Assembly: GCA_023205875.1 (NCBI GenBank)
Contig: CP060756.1
Coordinates: forward strand, 558,001-622,000
DNA: 64,000 nt
Source: Chloropicon primus
Lineage: Eukaryota > Chlorophyta > Chloropicophyceae > Chloropicales > Chloropicaceae
Reading direction: 5' to 3'
Below the pieces are notes generated by a model. That model was not told where the DNA came from. It saw only the letters and a list, made by a program, of their open reading frames with translations, and ran no database searches. A program made the translations under genes and the position numbers. Shown piece by piece: positions 29,040 through 38,010 of this stretch (within the stretch, counting starts at the first letter, position 1; every line of letters begins with the position of its first letter).

Positions 29040-30296
29040 TCACTCCATCTCGATCTTTTCACCAAACGAACCCAAGTCGCCAGCGAGTATCCTCGCGATC
29101 GGTGCGGTGAAGTCTATGCTTTCGAAGCATATTTTGCACAGGGCCGTCAAAGGCGCGGACATGAACATTCCCGGAAGTCCCCAAAGCATCCCCCAAAAGA
29201 TGAGCCCGAGCATCACCGTGATCGGGTGCAGCTCAAGCTGGTTGCCCATCAGGTTCGGCTCGATGATCGAGCCGATCACCAGGTGGGCAACGGTGGGCAA
29301 GACCAGCGCCATGATGATCGGGAACCAATTGAATTCCGCAAGAATCATAAAGGGGATGGGTATCAGCGTTGCTATCGTGGGGCCCACGTTCGGGATGTAG
29401 TTGAACATGAAGTTGAGCAAGATAACCAGACCGACGTACTTGACGCCCAAAAGCAGCAGGATGAGGCCAGCGGAGAGTCCCATCAGGATCGACAGGCACG
29501 TCTTGATGAAGAGGTACTTTTTGATCCTCGATTCGATGATCGCCATTTGCCCCACCCTGAACTGGTTCGAGGTCTTTGGCTTGTATGCTTGAAGAATGTA
29601 GATAGTGAAGATGAGCACCAAGAATCCGAGCTCGGAAAGCTCGAGAAGCATCGTGAGTATCTGATTCCCGAATCCCAACACCATCTCCCCCGCCGGAAGG
29701 TCTTGGACAGCATCCACGGCGTTCTCCACAAGGCCTCCCTTGTGTATGAGCCGCTCGAAGAAAGAGTTGGTCTGTGAAGAGGAGCAAGGAAGGAAGCCAA
29801 GTCATGTCAAGCCGTCAGTCCTGTGGGTTTGGTTTGGTTTGGTTTGGAGTATCATCACAGACAGAGGGGGTATCGCGGGGATCCTCACCTTCACGAACAG
29901 ATTGGAGACGGACTGCTCGTACAACTTCATGTTGTGCTTGGAGGTGAGCTGCCTCACGCTGGACACCACAAGCCACAGCAGGAAGCCAAAACCCGAGGAG
30001 CCGAAGACGAGCGTGAAGAGAACTGCCACGGACTTTGGCATCCTCAGGTTCATCGTCAGCAGGTCTAAGATCGGTATGAACACGTAAGAGACCGCCACAG
30101 CGATAATAAGTGGCACCAAAACAGGCCTCAGCCAATGCAAAGCGAATCCAATCAAGATGACAGTAAGAGTGACCAGACTTGCCGTTTGAAGTTTCGTTTG
30201 CGTGATGGTCCTGAGGGAGCTCGAGGGCTCGTGGAGCAAGCTTGCCACCTCAAACTGGTGGTCGCCGCCATTCTGGAATGACCCCGCGTCACGCAT
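29040..30296 (-). CDS. AI-2E / PerM (UPF0118) family membrane transporter
   Basis: Two exons, 30296-29889 and 29771-29040 (phase 0, 117-nt intron containing four GGTTT repeats), give 379 residues. The first exon carries a soluble head and two or three helices (VTLTVILIGFALHWLRPVLV, PLIIAVAVSYVFIPILDLL). The second carries a helical hairpin and the family core GVKYVGLVILLNFMFNYIPN, VGPTIATLIPIPFMIL, then IIEPNLMGNQLELHPITVML, which is the conserved PerM-type motif. Members act as exporters or Na+/H+-linked carriers in bacteria; plastid forms occur in algae. There is no clear transit peptide. The substrate is unknown. Confidence 0.85.
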
Positions 30297-30692
30297 AGGA
30301 TCTTTTGTCCTCTCTCAACTCAACTCTCTCCAAAGTCTCTCCAAAGTCCAAGTGAAAGTGGTGGAACACAGGTCTAGACCTGGAGAGAAAGGTTCAGGTT
30401 CTACACCACAGACTGGAAAAGAGAGAGAAAAAAGTTGTTATCTTTCGACCTGGCCTTGTTCCATCTAGCGCCTTCCTTGGACAGCTCGCTCCCAATAGGT
30501 GTCCTCGAAGAGAAGGTGTCCTCTCTCTCTCTCTCTCTCACGCTCTGACCCTTTGATATTTTATATTTTATATTATTTTATCTCCTGAAGAGAGAGAGAG
30601 AGATGAAGTGGCTGGGATGGGATGAAGTGCTGGGATTGGGATTGGATTGCGGAAACACGATTAAGATTCGTCCAAGGAACAAAGTAAAATAC
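30297..30692. other. Intergenic: AI-2E carrier promoter region
   Basis: About 400 bp between tandem minus-strand genes. It includes a short direct repeat CTCTCCAAAGT at 30327-30348, a CT tract at 30521-30540 and an AT-rich block at 30554-30582. It presumably holds the carrier promoter and the TOC75 3' UTR. Confidence 0.4.
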
Positions 30693-33056
30693 TTAGAATC
30701 TCTCGCCAAACCTAAACATGGCGTGTCCTTTATTGTTATTGCAGTCCATAGCGTACTCCAGTTTGACAATGCCGAGTTTGACCCCAGCCCCGTACGTCGT
30801 GCCGCTACCGGCTTTCCTGTAGCACTCGGTGGGGTTGCCCTTCACAAACTTTGAGCTGCCGAGGTCGGTGCCGTGCTCGTAAAAGGCGTAGAGGTACCTG
30901 CTCTTCACCGGCACTCTGACCTCCGCCGCATATTCCAAAAGCGACCTGCATATTCCAAGCTCTCCCACGCCGTAGGCCCGAACAGAGTGTGGCCCGCCCA
31001 GCGGGAAAGCCTCGTACGTCGGCAAGTCGCCGATGCAGTTTCCGTACTTTGCGGACAAGATCAGTTGCGGCTGTCCCTTGGCCTTGTTCGCAGTCTTGAA
31101 AGGTCCGATTGGCATGGGAATGAACCGCGTTGCTGACAGCAAGTGCCTGTTAAAGAAGGGGAGGCAAGTACCCAGTCCCAGACCCTGGTCTATCTGCAGG
31201 ACATCCCTTGCTCCTACAGGGGACCCGCCCTGAAAGTGGGTGGTGTCCCTGATGAGGCTGAACTGCAAGAACCCCACCGTGTCACTTCCTGTGTCGCCCA
31301 GTGTCGTGGGTGGACCGTCCGCAGCAAATGTGCCATTGGGGAGTTTCCTGGAGCCCACCGTGCACAACGCCCCGGATTCGTCGTGGCTCTTAACCTGCTG
31401 AAGGACGAAGCTGAAGTTCCCCTTGCTATTTCTCGAGTAGGTCTCGTGGAGGCCCACCCTCGCGCCAGTCCTGGTGATCCAAACCGTGGGGACCTCGTCC
31501 TCGCTCGCGCCCGGGCTGAAGACGACCGACTGCTTCCTGGTGTTGAAGGCAGAAGCGACTAGGGAAGCCTTGTTCCCGTCGTTCACGCCGAAAATATATG
31601 GCTTCTTGTACTCGACCTTGAACCCAATGTCGTTGGTGGGCATGAGGAGGTCACTCGAGGTCAGGGACCCAGAGGCGCTCGCCCCCTCTCCATCGACGTT
31701 CTTGTGCTCCACGAATATTTCTCCCGCAGGAACAACAGAGCTGATTGTTGGCCGGCCACTCTCACCCGGAGCGAGCCCCCACTCGAGCTGCAGATCAGTC
31801 GTCTTAATCGGCTTCTCCATCACCCGGACCTCGACAACAACCTGCCTCTGGGTTGGGTCCTCCTCAGGCGGCCTCAGCCTCGGGATGACCTGCACGTTCT
31901 CGTACAAGTCCGTCGCATACACGTTCCTCAGCGCCCTCTTTCCGTCCTCCAGGTTGTAGTGGTGTCCTCGCTTGAAAGGCAGCGAGTTCCAGATCCACTT
32001 CTCGGGGTAGTGGCCCTTCTCGAGCACCCTCCCCTGCCTGGTCTCGTAAAGGACCTTGACCTTGTCGATGACGCCCTCGAAGCACTGAACCGTGATCGCG
32101 CCACTCTCCACGCCCTCAAAGTGCGACACGCACCCAAAGGCCAGGCCTCTCTCCCTGTACCACCCGTCGACCTTGTTCCTCGCCCAGCCCAGGAGGGCGG
32201 GGGTGAGCGCGGGGACCTCCCTGAATTTCTTGTCAATCGTCTGGACAATGTCCTCCGGCAGGATCGTCGTGCCCGCCACCGTCACCGAGTACACCGGGCT
32301 CAGCTGCCTCTCCTGAAGCTCGTAGGTGACCTTGGCCTCGTTCGGACCAACGGGGACGACCCTGACGTTCACGTTCTCGAACAGCCCCGTCTGCATGATT
32401 CTGTCGATGTCGTCCTTCAAGCACTTCTTGTCCACCAACTTTTGCTTCTTCGCCTTGAACCCGGAGACCATGGACTCTACCGAGGGCAGCCCCTCCACGT
32501 CCGGCTCGTTCAGCACCACGACCTGCTTGACTTTGAATTTGTCCTCCAGCTTGTACTCCTCCTTCTTCGCGGGAGATCCCTCCTCCTTCGCCTCGGCCTC
32601 CTCCTCCCCCTCCTCCTCCTCCAAATCCTCGTTCTCAGGGACGTCCTCCTCCGCCACAGCGACCGAGAATCCCCCTCCTCCGCCTCCCCCTCCTCCGCCT
32701 CCACCGAACCCTCCCAACCCACCACCTCCACCGCCGCCGCAACCCAGCAGAACGAGGCCGGCCACCGACAGGTACCCCGCAGTCTTCACCACGCTACCCG
32801 TAACACCCAATCCGAACACCTTCTCCTCCCTCCCCCTCCCCTCCGCCTCTCCCCCACCTTCCATTCTCCCTCCCTCCTTCCCTGTCGCTCTGCACGATCG
32901 CAAACCATACCGTCGCTTGCTCTCGTCACACAAAGCCACCTTCGTCCCATTCCACCCGACACTTTGCCTCGCTAACCTCCGTCCTTGTCCTTTCCCCTGT
33001 CGCCCCACCCTTCCTTGTCCACCTCGCGACACGGCTACTGCTCTTACTCCTACCAT
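30693..33056 (-). CDS. TOC75: TOC75-type Omp85 protein import channel
   Basis: A single exon of 787 residues. The first 90 residues are a basic plastid presequence. They are followed by a hydrophobic segment and two polyglycine runs (GGGGGGGLGGFGG and more, about residues 106-129), then an acidic stretch. A polyglycine element in the presequence is the known envelope-retention signal of TOC75. POTRA domains occupy about 170-480 (FKVKQVVVLNEP, GLFENVNVRVVPVGPNEAKV, VYSVTVAGTTILPEDIV). The beta-barrel fills the rest, with the Omp85 strand GGPHSVRAYGVGELG and the terminal FRFGERF. It forms the outer-envelope channel for preproteins. OEP80 is the alternative, but the polyglycine run favours TOC75. 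Confidence 0.9.
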   Translation of the reverse strand: MVGVRAVAVSRGGQGRVGRQGKGQGRRLARQSVGWNGTKVALCDESKRRYGLRSCRATGKEGGRMEGGGEAEGRGREEKVFGLGVTGSVVKTAGYLSVAGLVLLGCGGGGGGGLGGFGGGGGGGGGGGGFSVAVAEEDVPENEDLEEEEGEEEAEAKEEGSPAKKEEYKLEDKFKVKQVVVLNEPDVEGLPSVESMVSGFKAKKQKLVDKKCLKDDIDRIMQTGLFENVNVRVVPVGPNEAKVTYELQERQLSPVYSVTVAGTTILPEDIVQTIDKKFREVPALTPALLGWARNKVDGWYRERGLAFGCVSHFEGVESGAITVQCFEGVIDKVKVLYETRQGRVLEKGHYPEKWIWNSLPFKRGHHYNLEDGKRALRNVYATDLYENVQVIPRLRPPEEDPTQRQVVVEVRVMEKPIKTTDLQLEWGLAPGESGRPTISSVVPAGEIFVEHKNVDGEGASASGSLTSSDLLMPTNDIGFKVEYKKPYIFGVNDGNKASLVASAFNTRKQSVVFSPGASEDEVPTVWITRTGARVGLHETYSRNSKGNFSFVLQQVKSHDESGALCTVGSRKLPNGTFAADGPPTTLGDTGSDTVGFLQFSLIRDTTHFQGGSPVGARDVLQIDQGLGLGTCLPFFNRHLLSATRFIPMPIGPFKTANKAKGQPQLILSAKYGNCIGDLPTYEAFPLGGPHSVRAYGVGELGICRSLLEYAAEVRVPVKSRYLYAFYEHGTDLGSSKFVKGNPTECYRKAGSGTTYGAGVKLGIVKLEYAMDCNNNKGHAMFRFGERF

Positions 33057-33726
33057 CGCCCTCCTTCGCCGCCTTCACCCTTCGCCTTCGTCTTATCCTC
33101 TTTACCCTCAAGAGCCTTTTCCTCTCTCCTCTCAGGGGCCACACAAAAGTGTACAAAATAACACCTTATAAACGACACAAAAAAGGATCTCGTCCCCACG
33201 AGATCTCTTGCGGAGCACCACAACTGGAGAGGAGGACGCGCGAGGGTCGAGGGGCAAGAGAGGACGACGAGGCAACGCAACGCGAGAAGTGTTCGTACCT
33301 CTCATCGCGAGGCGTTTTGATCTTTCGTTCGACACCTCACTTTTGGATTTTGGTTCCAATTTGAGACTCTGGTGCCTCTCTCTCTGGCGAACAATCACAA
33401 CTGGAGAGGGCGCTTGCTTTGGGCGAGGGGCGAGGGGCAAGAGAGGACGACGAGGCAACGCAACGCGAGAAGTGTTCGTACCTCTCATCGCGAGACGTTT
33501 TGATCTTTCGTTCGACACCTCACTTTTGGATTTTGGTTCCAATTTGAGACTCTGGTGCCTCTCTCTCTGGCGAACAATCACAACTGGAGAGGGCGCTTGC
33601 TTTGGGCGAGGGGCGAGGGGCAAGAGAGGACGACGAGGCAACGCAACGCGAGAAGTGTTCGTACCTCTCATCGCGAGACGTTTTGATCTTTCGTTTGACG
33701 CCTGGATCACTTGTGGAATAGGAAAA
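33057..33726. repeat. 183-bp tandem repeat in the TOC75/fibrillin divergent region
   Basis: Unit copies start at 33249, 33432 and 33615, the third truncated near 33700. The copies are almost identical, differing for example GAGGCG against GAGACG. Each carries GAAGTGTTCGTACCTCTC, GATCTTTCGTT, a CT tract and CACAACTGGAGAGG. The period is 183 bp, divisible by three, so frames stay open across it. The region before 33249 should contain the TOC75 promoter. The array ends 27 bp before the fibrillin ATG. Confidence 0.9.
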
Positions 33727-35159
33727 ATGCTGTCCTGTGCTGCAGATCATCATCATCATCATCATCATCATCACCACCACCACCACCGCCAGCGTCGTCG
33801 TCATCGGAGACTGTTGGTGGGATCGCAGGCAGTGCAGCGACGGGCGGGGTCCTTGATGAGGACGAGGGCCCTGGAACCAGCCGCCTCGACGTCGGGAAAG
33901 CCAGTTGCCGAGAAGAGGTTGAGGGAAGCTCTCTTCGAGGGAAGCACGAGGAGGGACGACAGCATCGGTCCGGAGCTCAAGCGGGTGATCGACGAGTGCG
34001 TGGCGAAGCTGGAGGAGGAGGGGGGCGTGAGGGACCCGACGGCGAGCGACCTGATTAACGGCCGGTGGAAGCTGCTGTTCACCACAAGGCCCGGGACGTC
34101 CTCCCCCATCCAACGGGCATTCACTGGAATCGAGACCTTCTCGATATACCAGGACATCGACCTCGAGGGCCTACAACCCAAGGTGGACAACGTCGTGGTC
34201 TTCGGCGACAGCGTGGGTGTGCTGAAAGTGGAGGCGGAAGCGGTGACGGACAAGAGGCCAAGGGCGGGGTTCGTTCCGAGGAGGGGCCAAGGACTTCCCT
34301 TCCTGGGAAAGAGCGACAGCACCCCTCCAAGCGGACCGAACAAGCGGATCGACTTCCAGTTCTCCAAGGCAGCTTTTGACTTGAAGGCCCTTCCTTTCAA
34401 CATCCCTTACCCGGTTCCTTTCAAGCTGCTCCAGGACGAGTCAAAGGGTTGGCTGGACACGACCTACCTCTCGAACGACCTCAGGCTGTCGCGAGGAAAC
34501 AAAGGAACCTTGTTCATTCTGGAAAGGGAGGGCCAAGGGGGCCAAGGAGACCAAGATCCCGAGCAAGAAACGAACGTGATGTCCCTGATCGATCGTGGAG
34601 CCGAGGCCGACAAGGTGCAAGCGGCCATCGATGCATTTCTCAGCGAGTCGGATGGCCAAGACTCTCTCGAGCTGCTCGAAGGGCAGGTGAGTTTGCTGCT
34701 CGCTCCCCCCCCCCGCAACATTCTGCTTCTGACTTCTCGTCCCTCGCTGACCCGTCGCCCTCCCGGTCTCTTTCGCAGTGGAAGCTGGCTTGGACCTCCC
34801 AGGGCGCTACCGCGAGTGGCATCCAGAAACTCGCGACCTCTTTCGACAACTTCCAGGTCATCGGGAAGGGCCAGGGGAGTGACACCCTTAACGAGCTCGA
34901 AAACGTCGCTCTGTTCTCCAGGGAGCCAGAGGTCGTTCTCAGGGCAAAGGCGTCTTGCTCCAAGGACTCTGTGGATGCCAGAAAGGTCAACGTCACCATT
35001 TCCGGTGCGGACCTCAACTTGCTCGGTCTCCATATTCCTCTCGGATTCATCAACGGTGACGGCTGGCTCGAAGTTCTTTACGTGGACGAGAGCATCAGGA
35101 TATCCAAGGGCAGCAAGGGCTCACTCTTCGTTCACAAACGATCCAACCAAGCCTTGTAA
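33727..35159 (+). CDS. Double-domain plastid fibrillin (PAP) protein
   Basis: Two exons, 33727-34686 and 34779-35159 (phase 0, 92-nt intron), give 446 residues. The presequence is odd: thirteen His in a row at about residues 8-20, coded by CAT and CAC repeats, then an Arg-rich stretch. The first fibrillin domain begins at LINGRWKLLFTTRPGTSSPI and ends LRLSRGNKGTLFILER. A linker follows, and the second exon begins WKLAWTSQG, a second fibrillin start, and ends IRISKGSKGSLFVHKRSNQAL. Both halves thus keep the opening WKL strand and closing RxSxGxxGxLF strand. The stop codon TAA shares one base with the ATG of the next gene (TAATG). Confidence 0.85.
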
Positions 35160-35854
35160 TGCACGGCGGCGGGCCGGAGGTGGTCGCGGGAAGGCCTTTG
35201 GCCGACGAGTACCTCAACGAGGACATCGAGCTCGTGAGGAGCGGATGCTCGAATCTCATGAGGCACATAGGCAACATCAAGAAGTTCGGAATCCCGGTGG
35301 TAGTTGCCCTCAACGCCTTTGCCTCGGACACGCAAGCGGAGCAGGACGTCATCAAAAGCGCATCCATGGAAGCTGGCGCGTTCTCGGTTCAGGTTTCGAA
35401 CCACCACGCCCTCGGGGGTGCCGGCGCCCTGGATCTTGCGGGGGCGGTCCAGCAGGCCTGCTCCTCCCCTGAGAAGGACTTCAAGTTCCTCTACCCCCTG
35501 GACCTGCCAATCAAGTCCAAGATCTGGACCATCGCGAAGGAGATCTACCACGCCAGCGACGTCAAATACTCCGAGGAGGCCGAGAAGAAGATCGAGCTGT
35601 ACACCAAGCAGGGCTTCGACAAGCTCCCGATGTGCATGGCCAAGACCCAGTACTCCTTCAGCGACAACGCGAAGCTCAAGGGGGCTCCCACCGACTTCAC
35701 CATCTCGGTGGACGATGTGAGAGCGAGCGTCGGCGCTGGCTTCCTCTTCCCGATCCTTGGAAAGATGCCAACAATCCCCGGCCTCCCAACGAGGCCTTGC
35801 TTCTTTGACATCGACATCGATACCGAAACGGGCGATATTGTAGGTCTCTCTTAA
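35159..35854 (+). CDS. Formate-tetrahydrofolate ligase, C-terminal part only
   Basis: The frame encodes 231 residues from an ATG overlapping the fibrillin stop. It matches the C-terminal third of formate-THF ligase and of MTHFD1 with no break: MHGGGPEVVAGRPLADEY, KKFGIPVVVALNAF, YTKQGFDKLPMCMAKTQYSF, VRASVGAGFLFPILGKMPTI, PGLPTRPCFFDIDID. The family is usually over 550 residues; the N-terminal part with the P-loop that binds ATP and makes formyl phosphate is absent, and no remnant of it is seen upstream. The piece alone should not be catalytic. Its clean frame and conserved residues suggest either a recent partial duplication or a retained gene of other use. Assembly error is possible. Confidence 0.8.
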   Translation: MHGGGPEVVAGRPLADEYLNEDIELVRSGCSNLMRHIGNIKKFGIPVVVALNAFASDTQAEQDVIKSASMEAGAFSVQVSNHHALGGAGALDLAGAVQQACSSPEKDFKFLYPLDLPIKSKIWTIAKEIYHASDVKYSEEAEKKIELYTKQGFDKLPMCMAKTQYSFSDNAKLKGAPTDFTISVDDVRASVGAGFLFPILGKMPTIPGLPTRPCFFDIDIDTETGDIVGLS

Positions 35855-36251
35855 TCCTAAATCCTAAACAAACCAAACCAAGCGGCAGCGGCAACGAAAA
35901 ATATGGTGGAGAAATAATTAAAATCCTTGTTGGTTTGTTCTCGTCGCCTCCTCTCCCTCGGGGCTGGGGATCTCCGTTCATCATGTCCTCTTCGTCCCCG
36001 TTGCTCTGGTCCCCAACCGTCGCCTCTGGGGTGCACAGGTGTCCCTGGGGAAATTTTGAAAATGTCATCGCCCCCCTCCCTCCCCCCCTCTCTCCTCTCC
36101 TCTCCTCTCCTCTCTTTTTTTGATGTTGTGGCTGTGGTCGTGGCTGTGGTCGTGGCTGTGGCTGTGGTTGTGGCTGTGGTCGTGGAAATTTTGAAAGTGT
36201 CATCGGAGACCACGACCCTCACCCTCAGTTGTGAACGTCCGTCGTCGCACC

Positions 36252-36281
36252 AGGCCGGTCGCTTGCCCGAGCGACCGGCCT
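36252..36281 (+). other. Perfect 12-bp hairpin with 6-nt loop
   Basis: AGGCCGGTCGCT at 36252-36263 pairs exactly with AGCGACCGGCCT at 36270-36281 across the loop TGCCCG. A partial further copy, GCCCGAGCGACC, follows at once. It lies 400 bp past the formate-THF ligase piece, too far to be an obvious terminator, and there is no T-run after it. Confidence 0.8.
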
Positions 36282-36779
36282 GCCCGAGCGACCAGCACTT
36301 CCCTTGGCGACGCCGTGTGCCCATCACCATGGTGTGCCCAGCCATGATGAAGCTGCGCTTGATTAGTCGAGACTGAGAGGGGTTGCGTTCTCGTTTTTTG
36401 TTTCCTTGTGTTTCTTTTTTAAGTGAACGCGCCCCCATAGTCGAGGCCACAGCTCGAAGACTCAAAGAGCGTGCGAGCTCGACAGTCCCTGGCATCGGCG
36501 GGGTGATTGGTTGTGGACGATGAAAGGAGCAGCCTTGCGTGCCTACATGTTTCAAGACTCTTGATTCTGAAACAGCCAACCAACCAAGCCTCGCCACCGC
36601 CGGGGTGAGCTCCGACACGCCTGCATGAAAGTGTTTTACACTCGGGGCAGCTCCTTCCTCTTCGGAGTGAGAGTAGTCCGGATGGCCGCTCCACTCAAGG
36701 CGTTTCGATTCGCTGGGGCCGGGCCGCATAGAATACAATCGAAGGTACCTGATGGGAGTAACCCTCCGGGGTAACTTTT

Positions 36780-36935
36780 GCGTGATGGTATCGTGTAATC
36801 AAATGATGAGAAGCAAACGCAGACGCAGCGCAGGCCTAGCTACGGCGAAGCCCTGCGGGTGCGTCATGAGTGTGATCGCTCTCACCAGCGATCACACAAG
36901 GATTCATTTGCTAAATCTGATGTAATATGTGAGAT
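36780..36935 (+). ncRNA. Candidate structured RNA (weak), hairpins and C/D-like boxes
   Basis: On the plus strand there is a box-C match ATGATGA at 36803-36809 and a box-D match CTGA at 36917-36920. Between them lie a CGCAGG...CCTGCG stem and a perfect 10-bp stem TGTGATCGCT/AGCGATCACA (36871-36896, loop CTCACC). No terminal stem beside the boxes is evident, and the spacing (about 110 nt) is long for a plain C/D guide RNA. The strand is not certain. I tried U1, U2, U3, U4, U5, U6 and SRP RNA signatures and found no match. Confidence 0.25.
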
Positions 36936-36955
36936 CCAAATACCTTATCCATAAG

Positions 36956-37896
36956 ATGGTGGGTGGAGGAGGAGGGTATCGTCGTTCCCGGGAGGGTTGT
37001 TGGACGTTCAGGGGGTCCGCGCACTATCAGTTCCACCTCGTCAAGTCCTCTGTCGCTCGCCAATACGTCCCTCCGGTAAGTTCCCAACAAGCAAACCTTC
37101 CTGTCGCACTCACCATGGACTGAACTGAACTGACTCCCCCCCACACACACACACACGCACGCACACGCACGCACTCTCTCACTCTGTGTACGGACGCTTG
37201 GATGATGGGATGGGATGGGACGCGCTTGCCGTCGTCGTGCAGGAGATGCCTCTGGTGGAGTTGAACGGGTACACACTGGGAGGCTTCTACTACGCGAACT
37301 ACGAGGATAGCCCTGCCGGTCCGATGGATGAGCTCGTGGTGCTGTCCGGACTCGTTTGGAATGCCCCGACGTCCTGTGCTTGGGCCTCCCACGTCTTCGT
37401 CGATAAGAGGAGCGCAGTGTCACACGGCAAGCGTGTGTTTGGCCTGCCCTCTCGCCTCTCGACGTTCGGGAAGGGCAGGGAGGGGAAGACGGAGTCCGTG
37501 ACCCTAAGGGCCGCTGGGTCTCCTGTCCTGGAACTCAAGCGGGGGAGGCGGGAAGGAGGAGGAGGCTCCGGCGGGCCCAAGATCAATTTCCATCTCCCGA
37601 GCTTCAGCGGAAGGACCCGGCACAAGCCCGAGCTCCTCAAGTACGACTTGGATCTGTCTGCGACGATCCAGCCCTGCAAGGGGTACGGGGTCACCAAGCC
37701 AGCAACGGGTCTGGGAGGCTCGAAGCGAGGCCGCCGTCTCGCCGAGCACTTGGGGTCCATCCTGAGCGGCAGGAGGCTCGCTTCCTTCGCTTTCAAGGAC
37801 ATGGTCATGCGAGTCAAGCACCCAGAGGTCGTGGAGAGGGGGGAAACCGGCGGGGGGAAAGGGAAGCGGAGGCTCGGCTTGGGCGCGGCCACGTAG
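36956..37896 (+). CDS. NXD1: NXD1-like protein (neoxanthin-deficient 1, acetoacetate-decarboxylase-like)
   Basis: Two exons, 36956-37075 and 37243-37896 (phase 0, 167-nt intron with a CA tract), give 257 residues. The frame reaches upstream only by a GTG, so the ATG at 36956 is used. The sequence follows plant NXD1 in order: CWTFRGSAHYQFHLVKSSVA, VELNGYTLGGFYYANYEDSP, AGPMDELVVLSGLVWNAPTS, CAWASHVFVDKRSAVSHGKR. It is a distant acetoacetate-decarboxylase relative. In land plants NXD1 is needed with ABA4 for neoxanthin accumulation, although its biochemical role is not settled. Its presence supports a green-lineage host. The Lys of true decarboxylases is not evident. Convergent with cardiolipin synthase. 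Confidence 0.85.
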
Positions 37897-37950
37897 TGCG
37901 AATGGAAACAATAATGTGTGCGTGTGTGTGTAAATAAATAGTAATCAATC

Positions 37951-38010
37951 ACAACCTCAGATGGTCAACCACAACCTCAGATGGTCAACCACAACCTCAG
38001 ATGGTCATCT
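37951..38010. repeat. Three 20-bp direct repeats at a convergent gene end
   Basis: The unit ACAACCTCAGATGGTCAACC at 37951-37970 is repeated at 37971-37990 and, with its last bases changed, at 37991-38010. The third copy covers the stop codon of cardiolipin synthase (38005-38007, minus strand). All copies lie in the 107-bp space between the two convergent stops. Confidence 0.9.

Larger units (their letters stand above)
35855..36955. other. Gene-poor 1.1-kb region with perfect hairpins
   Basis: A long minus-strand frame crosses part of this region but is low-complexity and looks like chance. A (GTGGCTGTGGTC)-type repeat lies at 36125-36183, with a CT-rich block before it. Two perfect hairpins stand out at 36252-36281 and 36871-36896 (listed separately). 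The part from 36780 to 36955 is followed directly by the NXD1-like start. Confidence 0.5.

Noticed and set aside
31704-32975. 423-codon plus-strand frame
   Set aside because: Antisense shadow of TOC75; no domain and biased composition.
33208-33726. N-terminal extension of the double fibrillin through the 183-bp repeats
   Set aside because: The extension begins with TTG, encodes repeat sequence only, and a transit-like leader begins at the ATG at 33727.
35857-36738. 293-codon minus-strand frame after the formate-THF ligase piece
   Set aside because: Contains Thr/Ala runs from a simple repeat and no recognisable domain; start and composition look like chance.
36720-36935. Spliceosomal or SRP RNA gene
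   Set aside because: A short resemblance to the U4 5' region (TTTGCG, GGTATCGT, AATGA) was noted, but the U6-pairing element and Sm site are missing. U1, U2, U5, U6 and SRP signatures are also absent.
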